Source: Vibrio ponticus (GTDB lineage Bacteria > Pseudomonadota > Gammaproteobacteria > Enterobacterales > Vibrionaceae). From it: a stretch of DNA of 64,000 nucleotides. A model generated the notes under the pieces. It was given only the letters and a program-made list of their open reading frames with translations, made no database searches and had not been told where the DNA came from. The position numbers and the translations under genes were made by a program. The stretch spans positions 1,860,001-1,924,000 of the forward strand of contig NZ_AP019657.1 of the NCBI RefSeq assembly GCF_009938225.1, given 5' to 3'. Every line of letters begins with the position of its first letter. Positions within the stretch are counted from its first letter, which is position 1. Shown here piece by piece: positions 21,027-30,622 of this stretch.

Positions 21027-21683
21027 TTAGCTGCAAACTACAACACCGTTTGGTGTTAATTTCTTTTGGATCTTCGCTAGCCCTAAATCGGCAATAATGG
21101 CGAGTAAACTTACTGCCAGTGCCCCTACGATGAGTTGGCGTGGGTCAGATTGACTAATGCCCCGCGCAATGAAAGAGCCAAGTCCCCCCGCACCAATATA
21201 GGTTGCGATTGCCATGACACCGATATTCATCACCACCGCCATTCGGACACCTGCCATGATGACCGGAATCGCCAAAGGAATTTCCACTAAACGTAAACGC
21301 TGCATACTGGTCAGCCCAATACCTCGCGCAGCCTCACGAAGCGACGGATCGACATTATTAATTGCTGTGTATGTATTGCGAATAATCGGCAATTGCGAGT
21401 AAAGCAATACCGCAATGACCGCGGGAAGATAACCAATACCCTGACCAATTAAGGACAGCGCTGGAATCATGATGCCGAACAAAGCGATCGACGGAATAGT
21501 GATAACAATAGAGGCGAGGTATAACACGATGTTTGCCGCGCGCTGGTTCTGGGTGATTGCAATACCAATAGGTACGCCTGTCAAAATGGCTAAACCGACT
21601 GCTAAGCTAACCAAAGAAAGGTGCTCTACAGTCCTAGTGACAATGATCTCCCAGTTTTCCAGACAAAAGTTAACTACTTCCAA
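21027..21683 (-). CDS. Osmoprotectant ABC importer, permease 1
   Basis: Permease with about five to six membrane segments and the coupling loop 'DPSLREAARGIGLTSMQRLRLVEIPLAIPVIMAGVRMAVVMNIGVMAIATYIGAGGLGSFIARGI'. The open frame runs back to a TTG at 21719, but the TTG at 21683 has SD AGAGG six bases upstream and gives an N-terminus (MEVVNFCLENWEIIVTRTVEHL) that looks like the family start, so that one is preferred (218 residues). No ATG is available. First gene of the importer operon. Confidence 0.85.
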   Translation of the reverse strand: MEVVNFCLENWEIIVTRTVEHLSLVSLAVGLAILTGVPIGIAITQNQRAANIVLYLASIVITIPSIALFGIMIPALSLIGQGIGYLPAVIAVLLYSQLPIIRNTYTAINNVDPSLREAARGIGLTSMQRLRLVEIPLAIPVIMAGVRMAVVMNIGVMAIATYIGAGGLGSFIARGISQSDPRQLIVGALAVSLLAIIADLGLAKIQKKLTPNGVVVCS

Positions 21684-22103
21684 ATTAAACCTCTGGATTA
21701 TGATGTTGAGTAGGACCAAATCGGTCCAAGATGAAATTAAGATTTAGACGTGCAATGTGCACGGAAATAAGACAAAGCACCGCTTTCTGCTCGCTGCGCT
21801 TATGAAATTTAGCGAATAAGTTAAATGACTATTTAAATACAGAAATGCAGGACTTTACCGATGGAATTCAAGATTAATTCCGAATTTAAGCGCGAAAAAT
21901 CATAACAACTCAATATAAATTGTCAAATTCATCAATAATTTTTGTCGGAAATGGGTGAAATCTTAATTAGCGAATTTGAATAATAAAGCAGCAGTTAAAG
22001 GGTTATTTGGAGATTATTTGCATAAAAAAACGGCACTCAATCTGAGTGCCGTTTGTCGACAGGTCGAAGAAATTACATTTTCTGTCAATATAATTTCACA
22101 ATG
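21684..22103. other. Non-coding region between the osmoprotectant operon and ihfB
   Basis: AT-rich. Contains the importer promoter region and the ihfB terminator at 22029-22054. No further gene is seen. This is the right-hand junction of the cassette that separates ihfB from lapA. Confidence 0.5.
22029..22054 (-). terminator. Terminator of ihfB
   Basis: Hairpin aacggcactca / tgagtgccgtt with a short loop. On the minus strand the 3' side runs into TTTTTT (aaaaaaa at 22023-22029). Confidence 0.85.
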
Positions 22104-22385
22104 TTAGCCAATATTTACACGTTCGCGTAATTCTTTGCCTGGTTTAAAGTGAGGAACATGTTTACCCTCAAGTTCAACCTTGTCGCCCGTTTTCGGGTTA
22201 CGACCGACACGAGGTTCGCGGTAATGTAGTGAGAAGCTACCAAAACCACGAATTTCGATACGATCACCGTTCTCAAGTGTTGATGCCATATGCTCAAGAA
22301 TGTCTTTTACCGCATCTTCGACTTCTTTAGCTGAAAGGTGAGTTTGCTCAGCGCAAAGTCTTTCAATCAATTCAGACTTAGTCAT
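22104..22385 (-). CDS. ihfB: Integration host factor subunit beta
   Basis: DNA-bending nucleoid protein that pairs with IhfA; cofactor in sigma-54 transcription, replication and recombination. The 93-residue form starting at '[10 protein letters not shown]' (ATG 22385) matches the family; nine further upstream codons (from 22412) have no family support. The beta-arm '[44 protein letters not shown]' with the intercalating Pro is intact. It lies downstream of rpsA, as is normal, but is not followed by lapA. Confidence 0.96.
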   Translation of the reverse strand: MTKSELIERLCAEQTHLSAKEVEDAVKDILEHMASTLENGDRIEIRGFGSFSLHYREPRVGRNPKTGDKVELEGKHVPHFKPGKELRERVNIG

Positions 22386-22424
22386 AGTTTCCCTCGTAGA
22401 GTGATTTGTCATTTATTATAGTAA

Positions 22425-22532
22425 CTAATACCAATTCCAACAAACACTTGCTAAAAATTTTAGTCAAAATTTGCACAGTTTTTGCAACTATGAATCGCTT
22501 TCATAATAACCAGTTGCAGAAATTGGTATTAG
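22425..22532. repeat. Inverted-repeat element between rpsA and ihfB (CTAATACCAATT type)
   Basis: Perfect 12-bp terminal arms (ctaataccaatt / aattggtattag) enclose 84 bp. Inside are further self-complementary parts (ctaaaaattttag and ttgcaact / agttgca), so the whole can fold as a branched structure. It lies in the ihfB leader. Confidence 0.8.
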
Positions 22533-22543
22533 CCCACAAAAAT

Positions 22544-22571
22544 AAAAAAGGAGCCTTTCGGCTCCTTTTTG
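22544..22571 (-). terminator. Terminator of rpsA
   Basis: Perfect 10-bp stem aaaaggagcc / ggctcctttt with loop tttc and a U-tract on the minus strand, 17 bp after the rpsA stop. Confidence 0.88.
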
Positions 22572-22587
22572 CTTAAAGGGAATTAAA

Positions 22588-24246
22588 TTATTCGCCTTTA
22601 GCTGCTTTGAAAGCGTCTGCCATAGCGTTACCGAATGCAGCGTCATCTTGCTTGTTGATAGATGCCATTGCTTCTTGCTCTTTAGCTTTGATAGATAGGT
22701 TGATTACGCGGTTCTTACGGTCAACACCAGTAAATTTCGCTTCAACGCTGTCACCAACGCTTAGGATTAGAGTTGCGTCTTCTACGCGGTCACGTGCAAC
22801 TTCAGATGCACGGATGTAGCCTTCAACGCCTTCTTCTAGCTCAACAGTTGCGCCTTTAGCGTCTACTGCAGTTACAGTACCGTTAACTAGAACGCCTTTC
22901 TTCTTCTCTGCAACGTAAGCATTGAATGGGTCATTTTCCATTTGCTTAACGCCTAGAGAGATGCGCTCACGCTCTGCGTCTACTGCTAGAACAACTGCAG
23001 AGATCTCGTCGCCTTTCTTGTACTCACGTACAGCTTCTTCGCCAGCAACATTCCAAGAAATGTCAGATAGGTGAACTAGACCGTCGATGCCGCCTTCTAG
23101 ACCGATGAAGATACCGAAGTCAGTGATTGACTTGATCTTACCAGTAACTTTGTCGCCTTTAGCTTGCGCTTCAGCGAAAGACTGCCAAGGGTTAGCTTTA
23201 CACTGTTTTAGACCTAGAGAGATACGACGACGTTCTTCGTCGATCTCAAGAACCATAACCTCAACTTCGTCGCCAACATTAACAACTTTAGATGGGTGGA
23301 TGTTCTTGTTAGTCCAATCCATTTCAGAAACGTGAACTAGACCTTCAACGCCTTCTTCGATTTCAACGAAGCAGCCGTAATCAGTTAGGTTAGTTACACG
23401 ACCAGAAAGCTTGTGACCTTCTGGGTAACGCTTAGCGATTGCTACCCATGGATCTTCGCCTAGTTGCTTAAGACCTAGTGATACGCGAGTACGCTCACGG
23501 TCGAACTTAAGAACTTTAACTAGGATTTCGTCACCTACGTTAACGATTTCTGATGGGTGCTTAACGCGTTTCCATGCCATATCAGTGATATGTAGAAGAC
23601 CGTCAACACCACCTAGATCAACGAATGCACCGTAGTCAGTAAGGTTCTTAACGATACCTTTAACTTCTGCGCCTTCTTGTAGGTTTTCTAGTAGCTCATC
23701 ACGCTCTACGCTGTTTTCAGATTCGATAACTGCGCGACGAGAAACAACTACGTTGTTACGCTTCTGGTCAAGCTTGATAACTTTGAACTCAAGTTCTTTG
23801 TTTTCTAGGTGAGCTGTGTCACGGATAGGACGTACGTCTACTAGTGAACCTGGTAGGAACGCACGGATACCGTTAAGTTCAACAGTGAAACCGCCTTTAA
23901 CTTTACCGTTGATGATACCAACAACAGTTTCAGCTTCTTCGTAAGCTTTCTCAAGAACGATCCAAGCTTCGTGACGCTTCGCTTTCTCACGAGAAAGTTG
24001 AGTTTCACCGAAACCGTCTTCTACTGCGTCTAGAGCAACATCAACTTCAGAACCAACTTCAACTTCAAGTTCGCCAGCAGCGTTCTTGAACTGTTCAGCA
24101 GGGATTGCAGACTCAGACTTAAGACCAGCGTCAACAAGAACGTAACCGTTCTCGATAGCTACTACAGTACCTTTAACGATAGTACCTTGTTGGAATTCAG
24201 TCTCGTTTAGAAACTCTTCAAAGAGTTGAGCAAAAGATTCAGTCAT
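22588..24246 (-). CDS. rpsA: 30S ribosomal protein S1
   Basis: Binds mRNA leaders and helps the 30S subunit unfold them for initiation. The 552 residues contain six S1/OB repeats. The first two are the divergent ribosome-binding pair; repeats 3-6 show the recurrent '[24 protein letters not shown]' pattern. It is slightly shorter than the 557 residues of E. coli because of the C-terminal tail. It lies about 110 bp downstream of cmk. Codon use is strongly biased, as expected for a very highly expressed gene. Confidence 0.97.
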   Translation of the reverse strand: MTESFAQLFEEFLNETEFQQGTIVKGTVVAIENGYVLVDAGLKSESAIPAEQFKNAAGELEVEVGSEVDVALDAVEDGFGETQLSREKAKRHEAWIVLEKAYEEAETVVGIINGKVKGGFTVELNGIRAFLPGSLVDVRPIRDTAHLENKELEFKVIKLDQKRNNVVVSRRAVIESENSVERDELLENLQEGAEVKGIVKNLTDYGAFVDLGGVDGLLHITDMAWKRVKHPSEIVNVGDEILVKVLKFDRERTRVSLGLKQLGEDPWVAIAKRYPEGHKLSGRVTNLTDYGCFVEIEEGVEGLVHVSEMDWTNKNIHPSKVVNVGDEVEVMVLEIDEERRRISLGLKQCKANPWQSFAEAQAKGDKVTGKIKSITDFGIFIGLEGGIDGLVHLSDISWNVAGEEAVREYKKGDEISAVVLAVDAERERISLGVKQMENDPFNAYVAEKKKGVLVNGTVTAVDAKGATVELEEGVEGYIRASEVARDRVEDATLILSVGDSVEAKFTGVDRKNRVINLSIKAKEQEAMASINKQDDAAFGNAMADAFKAAKGE

Positions 24247-24354
24247 TTATTTAATCTTCAATAAATTAAACGTCCACGGGTATCCTACCTCATGGGGTTA
24301 TTAAATTCGCCAGTCATCATCCTTGCGACCAACGCTCTGAGCCGACCCCGTAAA

Positions 24355-25035
24355 TTACGCAGTCAGTTTAGATTCAATATATTGTAGTGCTTTTTCTACT
24401 ACTTCGTCGATACTCATCGACGTAGAGTCAAGCAATAGCGCATCCTCTGCAGGGCGTAGTGGCGCCACTGGGCGATTACGATCTCGGTCGTCTCGCTCTT
24501 GGATCTCGCTCAAAAGGTCAGCAAATTTAACATCTAACCCTTTATCTTGCAACTGTTTAAGGCGTCTCTGCGCTCGTTCTTCTGCGCTAGCGTCTAGGAA
24601 TATTTTCACTTCTGCTTGCGGGAAGACGACGGTGCCCATATCGCGACCATCAGCAACTAAGCCAACACCTTCGGCAAAAGCACGTTGACGACGCAGAAGC
24701 GCTTCACGTACTCGTGGTAGTGCCGCGACTTTAGACGCTGCCATACCAGTTTGCTCTTTACGCAGTTCACCTGAGACATCTTCGCCTTCAAGGATAACTT
24801 TTACCAAGTCCCCTTCCGCGATGAACTGAACATCTAAGTGAGTCGCTAGTGCCACCAATGCATCTTCTGACTCAAGGTCAACACCATGGTGAATCGCGGC
24901 TAACGCTAGTACGCGATAGATTGCGCCCGAGTCAAGCAAGTGAAAACCGAGCTTGTTCGCTAGTTGCATACAAAGCGTGCCTTTACCTGCACCACTTGGT
25001 CCATCTACGGTAATAACCGGCGTATGAGAGGACAT
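24355..25035 (-). CDS. cmk: Cytidylate kinase
   Basis: Phosphorylates CMP and dCMP with ATP. The 226-residue form starts at ATG 25035 ('[20 protein letters not shown]'); eight upstream codons in frame are not family-like. P-loop 'GPSGAGKG', NMP-binding region '[15 protein letters not shown]', and '[30 protein letters not shown]' for the phosphate and base are present. Next to rpsA, as in most gammaproteobacteria. Confidence 0.96.
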   Translation of the reverse strand: MSSHTPVITVDGPSGAGKGTLCMQLANKLGFHLLDSGAIYRVLALAAIHHGVDLESEDALVALATHLDVQFIAEGDLVKVILEGEDVSGELRKEQTGMAASKVAALPRVREALLRRQRAFAEGVGLVADGRDMGTVVFPQAEVKIFLDASAEERAQRRLKQLQDKGLDVKFADLLSEIQERDDRDRNRPVAPLRPAEDALLLDSTSMSIDEVVEKALQYIESKLTA

Positions 25036-25230
25036 GAAATACTCCAAGTTGCTTGCCACCAGAGCAAACGGCTCTGACTTTTTCGGCGTGAAATTATAGA
25101 GCTAAATGGAGTCAGGTTCTAGGGAAGTTTGCAAATAAATCCTCTGTCAGAACAGATAACATCGCTTACCTAGGTATGAAACTAAAACTAACAGAGATGA
25201 AAAGAAATACTGCGGTATGACGAATTGATT

Positions 25231-25253
25231 CAAGGGCTCGAGATGAGCCCTTG
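25231..25253 (-). terminator. Hairpin after comEA
   Basis: Perfect 9-bp arms caagggctc / gagcccttg with a five-base loop, 10 bp after the comEA stop. The U-tract is poor, so termination strength is uncertain. Confidence 0.55.
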
Positions 25254-25262
25254 GGCGTAACA

Positions 25263-25562
25263 CTACAGTTTTATTCTGGCGATATTTTTTGCCACCGTAG
25301 CTTCACCGATACCCTGCACCTTAGCCAGGTCTTCGACCTGTTTAAAAGGACCTTGCTGCTGGCGGTACTCAACGATTGCTTGCGCCTTTTTTAGACCGAT
25401 ACCTTTGAGCATATCGGCAATCTCTTGCGCAGAAGCTTGATTAACGTTGACCACTATCTCAATCCCATCATATTTGGGATCTTTGACGTCTTGATCCGAT
25501 GCCACAGCAAACGTAGAGGTGAGTACAAGCAATAGTGTTATTAGTAAAGATTTCATTTTCAT
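25263..25562 (-). CDS. comEA: ComEA-like periplasmic DNA-uptake protein
   Basis: Helix-hairpin-helix DNA-binding protein that holds incoming DNA in the periplasm during natural transformation. A signal peptide (MKMKSLLITLLLVLTSTFAVA) is followed by tandem HhH motifs: 'VNVNQASAQEIADMLKGIGLKKAQAIVEYRQQQGPFKQVEDLAKVQGIGEATVAKNIARIKL'. The ATG at 25562 has SD AAGGA six bases away and is preferred over a start at 25610 (99 residues). In Vibrio, comEA next to ppiD and hupB is the usual place, and expression depends on TfoX and HapR with chitin. I could not confirm the CRP-S type promoter by eye. Confidence 0.9.
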   Translation of the reverse strand: MKMKSLLITLLLVLTSTFAVASDQDVKDPKYDGIEIVVNVNQASAQEIADMLKGIGLKKAQAIVEYRQQQGPFKQVEDLAKVQGIGEATVAKNIARIKL

Positions 25563-25641
25563 TGCGATTCCTTGGTAAAGGGAAGTGGAAATCCACCATA
25601 CATCGGACAAAAAGCCTTTGTTATACGCAACAATTAGAAAT

Positions 25642-25669
25642 AAAACGGGCTGCCGAAGCAGCCCGTTTT
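25642..25669 (-). terminator. Terminator of ppiD
   Basis: Perfect 12-bp stem aaaacgggctgc / gcagcccgtttt, loop cgaa, 29 bp after the ppiD stop. Confidence 0.88.
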
Positions 25670-25698
25670 GATAAGAATGTAACTTACATTTCTATCCT

Positions 25699-27558
25699 TT
25701 ATTGAGTCACAGCAAAGTACTCAATATCGGTCGTCTTACGTAAGATGCTAATCAAACCTTGCAGGTCTTGTTGCGCATTCATCTGCGTCATTTGACTTGC
25801 AATTTGATCGTTGTACTGAGTATTAAATACATCAGATACCGCATCTAGCTCAACCACAACAATATCACCATTGAATGACTTAGATTGTGCGTAACCTACG
25901 CTGCCTTCAACTGGTTTCGGCATTGCAAATACCACTTGAGCCAGTGGCGAGCTGCGGTCGATAGTTTGAACATCACCAAATGCTAAGCCGTTTTCAGCAA
26001 GAATTGCTGTATTGCCTGCTTTTAGCTCATCCACAACTTTAGTTGCTAGTGCAATCGCATTTTGCTCACCCTTCACACGAGATAGTTGAGCAACCACTTG
26101 TTCACGCACTTCTTCTAGAGGCAGAACCGTTTCATCACGCATATCTTCTACGCGAACAACCACTACATGCTCAGGAGCGACTTCAATCACTTCCGAGTTT
26201 AGACCATCTTCGCGAACTTCTGGGCTAAGAATTGCCTGCATCACTGCTGGTGTTTTCAATAGCTCAGGCGCATCAGCTTGCGAGATAAAGTCAGTCGTAA
26301 CGATCTTCGCGTTTACGGCTTCTGCCGCATCATCTAATGAATCCGGGTATTCAAACGCAACGCGCTCAAGTTCACTTTGCAGCTCGTAGAACTCATCAAC
26401 AGCTTTTTGATCACGAAGCTCTTGCTTGATGGTGTCTGCTACCTCTGCGTAAGGCTTAGCAACTGAGTCTTTCAGCTCATCAAGTTTGATAATGTGGTAG
26501 CCGAAATCTGATTTCACTAGACCTGTCACTTCACCTGGAGTTTGTAGAGCAAATGCTGCTTCTTCAAACGCTGGGTCCATCACGCCACGCTCAATCCAAC
26601 CTAGAGAACCACCCTCTTCTGCACTGCCGATATCTTCTGACTTTTCTTCAGCAAGTGTTGCAAAGTCTGCACCCGCATTCAGTTCATCCAAAATCGCTTG
26701 CGCTTTTGCTTGGTCATCACCTTGAATAAGGATATGGCTCACTTTGCGCTGCTCTTCAGAAGAGTATTTGTCTAAGTGCTCTTGGTAGTATTGCTTCGCT
26801 TGCTCATCACTGATAGTGATTGAGTTTTTCAATGCCTCAGCAGAAAGCTCAATGTAAGCGACTTTTGCTTGCTCAGGGCGAGTGTAACGATCTGGATTTT
26901 GCTTGTAGTAGTCAGCAATCTCTTCATCTGTTAGCTGTACTTTTTCAGCAAAATCAGCCAGAGCAAGATCGATTGTCTTAACTTCACGCGTTTGCATGAT
27001 CAGCTTGCTTTGTGCAGAAACTTCACCTGGTAGTGCAAAATCACTTGCTTGAACAGCCGTCAGTAGTTGGTTGCGAACTAAATCACGACGTAGATATTCC
27101 GCAAAGCTCTCAGGGCTGTAACCTGCACGGCGAAGTGCTGATTGGTACACGTCTGAGCTGAACTTACCGTCTACTTGGAATTGTGGCATAGACAATAGCA
27201 ACTCACGAACTTGCGCGTCACTTACACGCAAACCTAAGGTTTTTGCATGTTGCTCTAGTAGCGCATCGTTAATCATACGGTCTAGAACCGACTGGCGGAA
27301 AGATGCAACATAACTAGGGTCAGCTAGTAGATTTGAGAAGTAGTCGCCAAGCTGAGCTTGCATACGATTACGTTCGTTTTGGTATGCCTGCTCGAATTCA
27401 CCACGACTGATTTCGACATTACCTACTTTCGCTGCAACATTGTTGCTACCGCCAACGATGTAGCTGCCTACACCTGCGAATACGAAAGATAGAATAATCA
27501 GGCCAAGGATAATTTTAACCGCGATGCTATTCACGCCTTCGCGCAATCGATCCATCAT
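25699..27558 (-). CDS. ppiD: Peptidyl-prolyl isomerase PpiD, membrane-anchored periplasmic chaperone
   Basis: Periplasmic folding factor held in the inner membrane and associated with the SecYEG translocon. The N-terminus 'MMDRLREGVNSIAVKIILGLIILSFVFAGVGSYIVGG' gives one transmembrane segment (about residues 15-37). A SurA-like N-terminal chaperone region follows, then a parvulin domain in the middle (starting about 'RKVSHILIQGDDQAKAQAILDEL', through 'GGSLGWIERGVMDPAFEEAAF' and 'SDFGYHIIKL'), and a helical C-terminal part. 619 residues from ATG 27558; the nine codons before it are not family-like. GGAG is placed about 12 bp upstream. Confidence 0.94.
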   Translation of the reverse strand: MMDRLREGVNSIAVKIILGLIILSFVFAGVGSYIVGGSNNVAAKVGNVEISRGEFEQAYQNERNRMQAQLGDYFSNLLADPSYVASFRQSVLDRMINDALLEQHAKTLGLRVSDAQVRELLLSMPQFQVDGKFSSDVYQSALRRAGYSPESFAEYLRRDLVRNQLLTAVQASDFALPGEVSAQSKLIMQTREVKTIDLALADFAEKVQLTDEEIADYYKQNPDRYTRPEQAKVAYIELSAEALKNSITISDEQAKQYYQEHLDKYSSEEQRKVSHILIQGDDQAKAQAILDELNAGADFATLAEEKSEDIGSAEEGGSLGWIERGVMDPAFEEAAFALQTPGEVTGLVKSDFGYHIIKLDELKDSVAKPYAEVADTIKQELRDQKAVDEFYELQSELERVAFEYPDSLDDAAEAVNAKIVTTDFISQADAPELLKTPAVMQAILSPEVREDGLNSEVIEVAPEHVVVVRVEDMRDETVLPLEEVREQVVAQLSRVKGEQNAIALATKVVDELKAGNTAILAENGLAFGDVQTIDRSSPLAQVVFAMPKPVEGSVGYAQSKSFNGDIVVVELDAVSDVFNTQYNDQIASQMTQMNAQQDLQGLISILRKTTDIEYFAVTQ

Positions 27559-27652
27559 ACTTTTGTTACTCTCCGCGTATGACACGCAATGACCTCAGGA
27601 CGAGGTACTACGATGTTCATTATTAAATTAAAATTCAGTAGCGCGATAATAT

Positions 27653-27686
27653 CAGAAAAAGAAATGCGCATCAGTATGATGCGCAT
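27653..27686 (-). terminator. Terminator of hupB
   Basis: Perfect 9-bp arms atgcgcatc / gatgcgcat, followed on the minus strand by TTTCTTTTTC. Confidence 0.85.
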
Positions 27687-27733
27687 AAATTAAAAAGGTT
27701 CTAACAAACTACTTAAAAAAGTAGTGTGTTTGA

Positions 27734-28006
27734 TTAGTTACAAGCGTCTTTTAGCGCTTTACCAGCTTTGAAAGATGGTACTTTAGCTTCTGCGATTTGG
27801 ATCTCATCGCCAGTTTTTGGGTTACGACCAGTGCGAGCTGCACGAGTACGAACACTGAAAGTACCGAAGCCAACAAGAGCAACTTGGTCACCAGACTGAA
27901 GCGTACCGCTTACAGCTTCGATGAATGCGTCTAGTGCACGACCTGCTGCTGCTTTAGATAGGTCTGAATTCTCAGCGATTTTTTCTACTAGTTGAGTTTT
28001 GTTCAC
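27734..28006 (-). CDS. hupB: DNA-binding protein HU-beta
   Basis: 90-residue histone-like nucleoid protein. '[32 protein letters not shown]' forms the dimer core and '[45 protein letters not shown]' the DNA-binding arms. It stands between lon and ppiD, as in E. coli. SD AAGGGGAAT lies just before the ATG. A strong palindrome lies 70 bp upstream. Confidence 0.97.
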   Translation of the reverse strand: MNKTQLVEKIAENSDLSKAAAGRALDAFIEAVSGTLQSGDQVALVGFGTFSVRTRAARTGRNPKTGDEIQIAEAKVPSFKAGKALKDACN

Positions 28007-28077
28007 GGTGATTCCCCTTTACGTCGCCTGTTATTATTTTGTGAGACGACTTTTCGTTCCATTTCATTTTAAAATTC

Positions 28078-28110
28078 AGCTTGAAGCCTTGCTATATAAG
28101 GCTTCAAGCT
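28078..28110. repeat. Perfect inverted repeat upstream of hupB
   Basis: 13-bp arms agcttgaagcctt / aaggcttcaagct around a seven-base centre. No U-tract directly follows. It may be a second barrier to lon read-through or part of hupB control. A separate 12-bp palindrome gctaacgttagc lies nearby at 28117-28128. Confidence 0.75.
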
Positions 28111-28131
28111 ACAGAGGCTAACGTTAGCTTC

Positions 28132-28170
28132 CAAAAAAAACGCTGACAAGCACTTTTAGGCTTATCAGCG
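28132..28170 (-). terminator. Terminator of lon
   Basis: Imperfect hairpin with outer arms cgctga / tcagcg and inner pairing. On the minus strand it ends in eight T (aaaaaaaa at 28133-28140). Confidence 0.8.
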
Positions 28171-28200
28171 TAATCTTTTACTTATTTTTGCTGCACATCA

Positions 28201-30552
28201 CTATTTTTCTACAGCAAACTCAACGCCTGACGGGTCTCTTTCCAGCGCAACACTCAGAACTTCGTCAATCCACTGAACTGGAATCACCTTCAAGTCTGCG
28301 ATCACGTTCTCAGGAATCTCTTCCAAATCACGCTCGTTGTCTTTAGGAATTAGCACCGTTTTGATGCCGCCACGGTGTGCCGCTAACAGTTTTTCCTTTA
28401 GACCGCCGATAGGTAGAACTTCACCACGTAGAGTAATTTCACCAGTCATCGCCACTTCAGCTTTCACTGGGTTACCAGTAAGACTTGAAACTAGTGCGGT
28501 GCACATTGCGATACCAGCACTCGGACCATCTTTTGGCGTCGCACCTTCTGGAACGTGCACATGAATATCACGCTTTTCGTAGAAGTCTGGATTAATACCC
28601 AGTTTTTCTGCGCGAGTACGAACCACAGTCATTGCAGCTTGAATCGACTCTTGCATCACGTCGCCTAGCGAGCCCGTTTGAACTAGTTTACCTTTACCTA
28701 GCATCGACTCAGTTTCAATCGTTAATAGATCGCCACCAACTTCTGTCCATGCAAGACCTGTCACTTGACCAACGCGGTTGCTGTCATCTGCTTTACCGTA
28801 ATCGAATCGTTGTACACCTAGGTATTCTTTTAGGTTATCCATCGATACCGTTACTGATTTCAGCTCTTTGTTCAGCAATATATTCTTCACTGCTTTACGA
28901 CAGATCTTTGAAATCTCACGCTCAAGGCTACGTACACCCGCTTCACGTGTGTAGTAACGGATAATGCCGACGATAGCCGAGTCTTCGATAACGATTTCAT
29001 TTGGTTTCAGACCATTACGCTGAACTTGTTTTTCAACCAAATGACGTTTAGCGATGTTCAGTTTTTCGTCTTCGGTGTAACCCGAAAGGCGAATCACTTC
29101 CATACGGTCAAGTAGTGGACCCGGAATATTCATCGAGTTTGACGTCGCAACAAACATCACATCTGACAGATCGTAATCCACTTCTAGATAATGGTCGTTA
29201 AACGCATTATTTTGCTCAGGATCGAGTACTTCCAGCAGTGCCGATGATGGGTCGCCACGCATGTCCGACGACATTTTGTCAATTTCATCCAAAAGGAACA
29301 GTGGGTTTTTTACGCCAACTTTCGACATTTTTTGGATAAGTTTACCTGGCATTGAGCCAATGTAAGTGCGGCGGTGACCACGGATTTCCGCTTCATCACG
29401 CACGCCACCAAGCGCCATACGTACGTACTGACGACCTGTTGCCGAAGCAATAGAACGACCTAGTGAAGTTTTACCTACGCCCGGAGGACCAACAAGACAA
29501 AGGATCGGGCCTTTGAGTTTGTTGATACGGTTTTGTACTGCTAAGTACTCAAGAATACGTTCTTTAACTCGCTCAAGACCGTAGTGATCTTCGTTTAAGA
29601 TCTCTTCCGCTTTCGCTAGGTTTTTCTTAACCTTGCTACGCTTACTCCAAGGCACGCCCAGCATCCAATCAATGTAACCACGGACTACGGTTGCTTCCGC
29701 AGACATTGGCGACATCATTTTCAGCTTTTGCAGCTCTTGCTCCGTCTTTTCACGCGCTTCTTGCGGCATTTTCGACTCGGCAATCTTCTGCTTTAGAGTC
29801 TCAAATTCGTCAACGCCATCTTCACCTTCGCCTAGCTCTTTCTGAATCGCTTTCATTTGCTCATTCAGGTAGTACTCGCGTTGTGATTTTTCCATCTGCT
29901 TCTTCACGCGGGTGCGGATGCGTTTTTCCACTTGAAGAATATCAATTTCAGATTCCATTTGTCCCATCAGGAACTCTAGGCGCTCTGAAATATCAAGAAT
30001 TTCTAGTACTTTTTGCTTATCGACTAATTTCAGCGGCATATGCGCAGCAATTGTATCCGCAAGGCGCGCAGCTTCATCGATACCATTAAGTGAAGTCAGT
30101 ACTTCCGGTGGAATCTTGTTATTTAGCTTAATAAAGCCTTCGAATTGGTTGATCGCACTACGTACAATCACCTCTTGCTCACGCTCATCTAGCTCATTAG
30201 TCACTAGATATTCAGCGTCAGCAACGAAGAATTCATTGTCAATAAACTGATGGATTTGTGCACGTTGTTGACCTTCTACTAGCACTTTTACTGTGCCGTC
30301 TGGAAGTTTTAGCAACTGTAGAATAGTCGCAACGGTACCAACTTCGAATAGATCTTCTTTCGTCGGTTCATCGGTTTCTGCTTCTTTCTGAGCAACCAAC
30401 AGCACTTGCTTGTTGGCATCCATTGCGGCTTCTAGACACGCAATCGATTTTTCGCGACCAACAAACAGTGGAATTACCATATGCGGGTAAACTACTACGT
30501 CTCGTAGAGGTAGTACGGGGATCTCGATACGTTCGGAACGTTCCAAGTTCAT
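28201..30552 (-). CDS. lon: ATP-dependent protease Lon
   Basis: Hexameric AAA+ serine protease that removes misfolded and specific regulatory proteins. The 783 residues show the N-terminal substrate domain ('LPVLPLRDVVVYPHMVIPLFVGREKS'-like), Walker A 'GPPGVGKTSL' near residue 355, Walker B 'PLFLLDEIDK', and the Ser-Lys dyad with Ser678 in 'PKDGPSAGIAM' and Lys721 in 'GGLKEKLLAA'. It lies after clpX with its own promoter, and a sigma-32-like element precedes it. Nothing is missing. Confidence 0.97.
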   Translation of the reverse strand: MNLERSERIEIPVLPLRDVVVYPHMVIPLFVGREKSIACLEAAMDANKQVLLVAQKEAETDEPTKEDLFEVGTVATILQLLKLPDGTVKVLVEGQQRAQIHQFIDNEFFVADAEYLVTNELDEREQEVIVRSAINQFEGFIKLNNKIPPEVLTSLNGIDEAARLADTIAAHMPLKLVDKQKVLEILDISERLEFLMGQMESEIDILQVEKRIRTRVKKQMEKSQREYYLNEQMKAIQKELGEGEDGVDEFETLKQKIAESKMPQEAREKTEQELQKLKMMSPMSAEATVVRGYIDWMLGVPWSKRSKVKKNLAKAEEILNEDHYGLERVKERILEYLAVQNRINKLKGPILCLVGPPGVGKTSLGRSIASATGRQYVRMALGGVRDEAEIRGHRRTYIGSMPGKLIQKMSKVGVKNPLFLLDEIDKMSSDMRGDPSSALLEVLDPEQNNAFNDHYLEVDYDLSDVMFVATSNSMNIPGPLLDRMEVIRLSGYTEDEKLNIAKRHLVEKQVQRNGLKPNEIVIEDSAIVGIIRYYTREAGVRSLEREISKICRKAVKNILLNKELKSVTVSMDNLKEYLGVQRFDYGKADDSNRVGQVTGLAWTEVGGDLLTIETESMLGKGKLVQTGSLGDVMQESIQAAMTVVRTRAEKLGINPDFYEKRDIHVHVPEGATPKDGPSAGIAMCTALVSSLTGNPVKAEVAMTGEITLRGEVLPIGGLKEKLLAAHRGGIKTVLIPKDNERDLEEIPENVIADLKVIPVQWIDEVLSVALERDPSGVEFAVEK

Positions 30553-30586
30553 ATTATTCTCTCTTCCGCTTAGTCTTATGAGCAGT

Positions 30587-30614
30587 ATATGGGGGCTAAT
30601 TGGTTGGAATCAAT
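30587..30614 (-). promoter_or_regulatory. Sigma-32 (heat-shock)-like promoter of lon
   Basis: On the minus strand TTGATT is followed after 13 bp by CCCCATAT, close to the heat-shock consensus (CTTGAA-N13-17-CCCCATNT). It lies about 35-60 bp before the lon ATG and directly after the clpX terminator. Confidence 0.75.
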
Positions 30615-30622
30615 GGAGGAAT

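Noticed and set aside
28632..28964. 110-codon frame antisense to lon
   Set aside because: Shadow of lon; no separate signals.
29691..30089. 132-codon frame antisense to lon
   Set aside because: No SD or known motif; lon is complete on the other strand.
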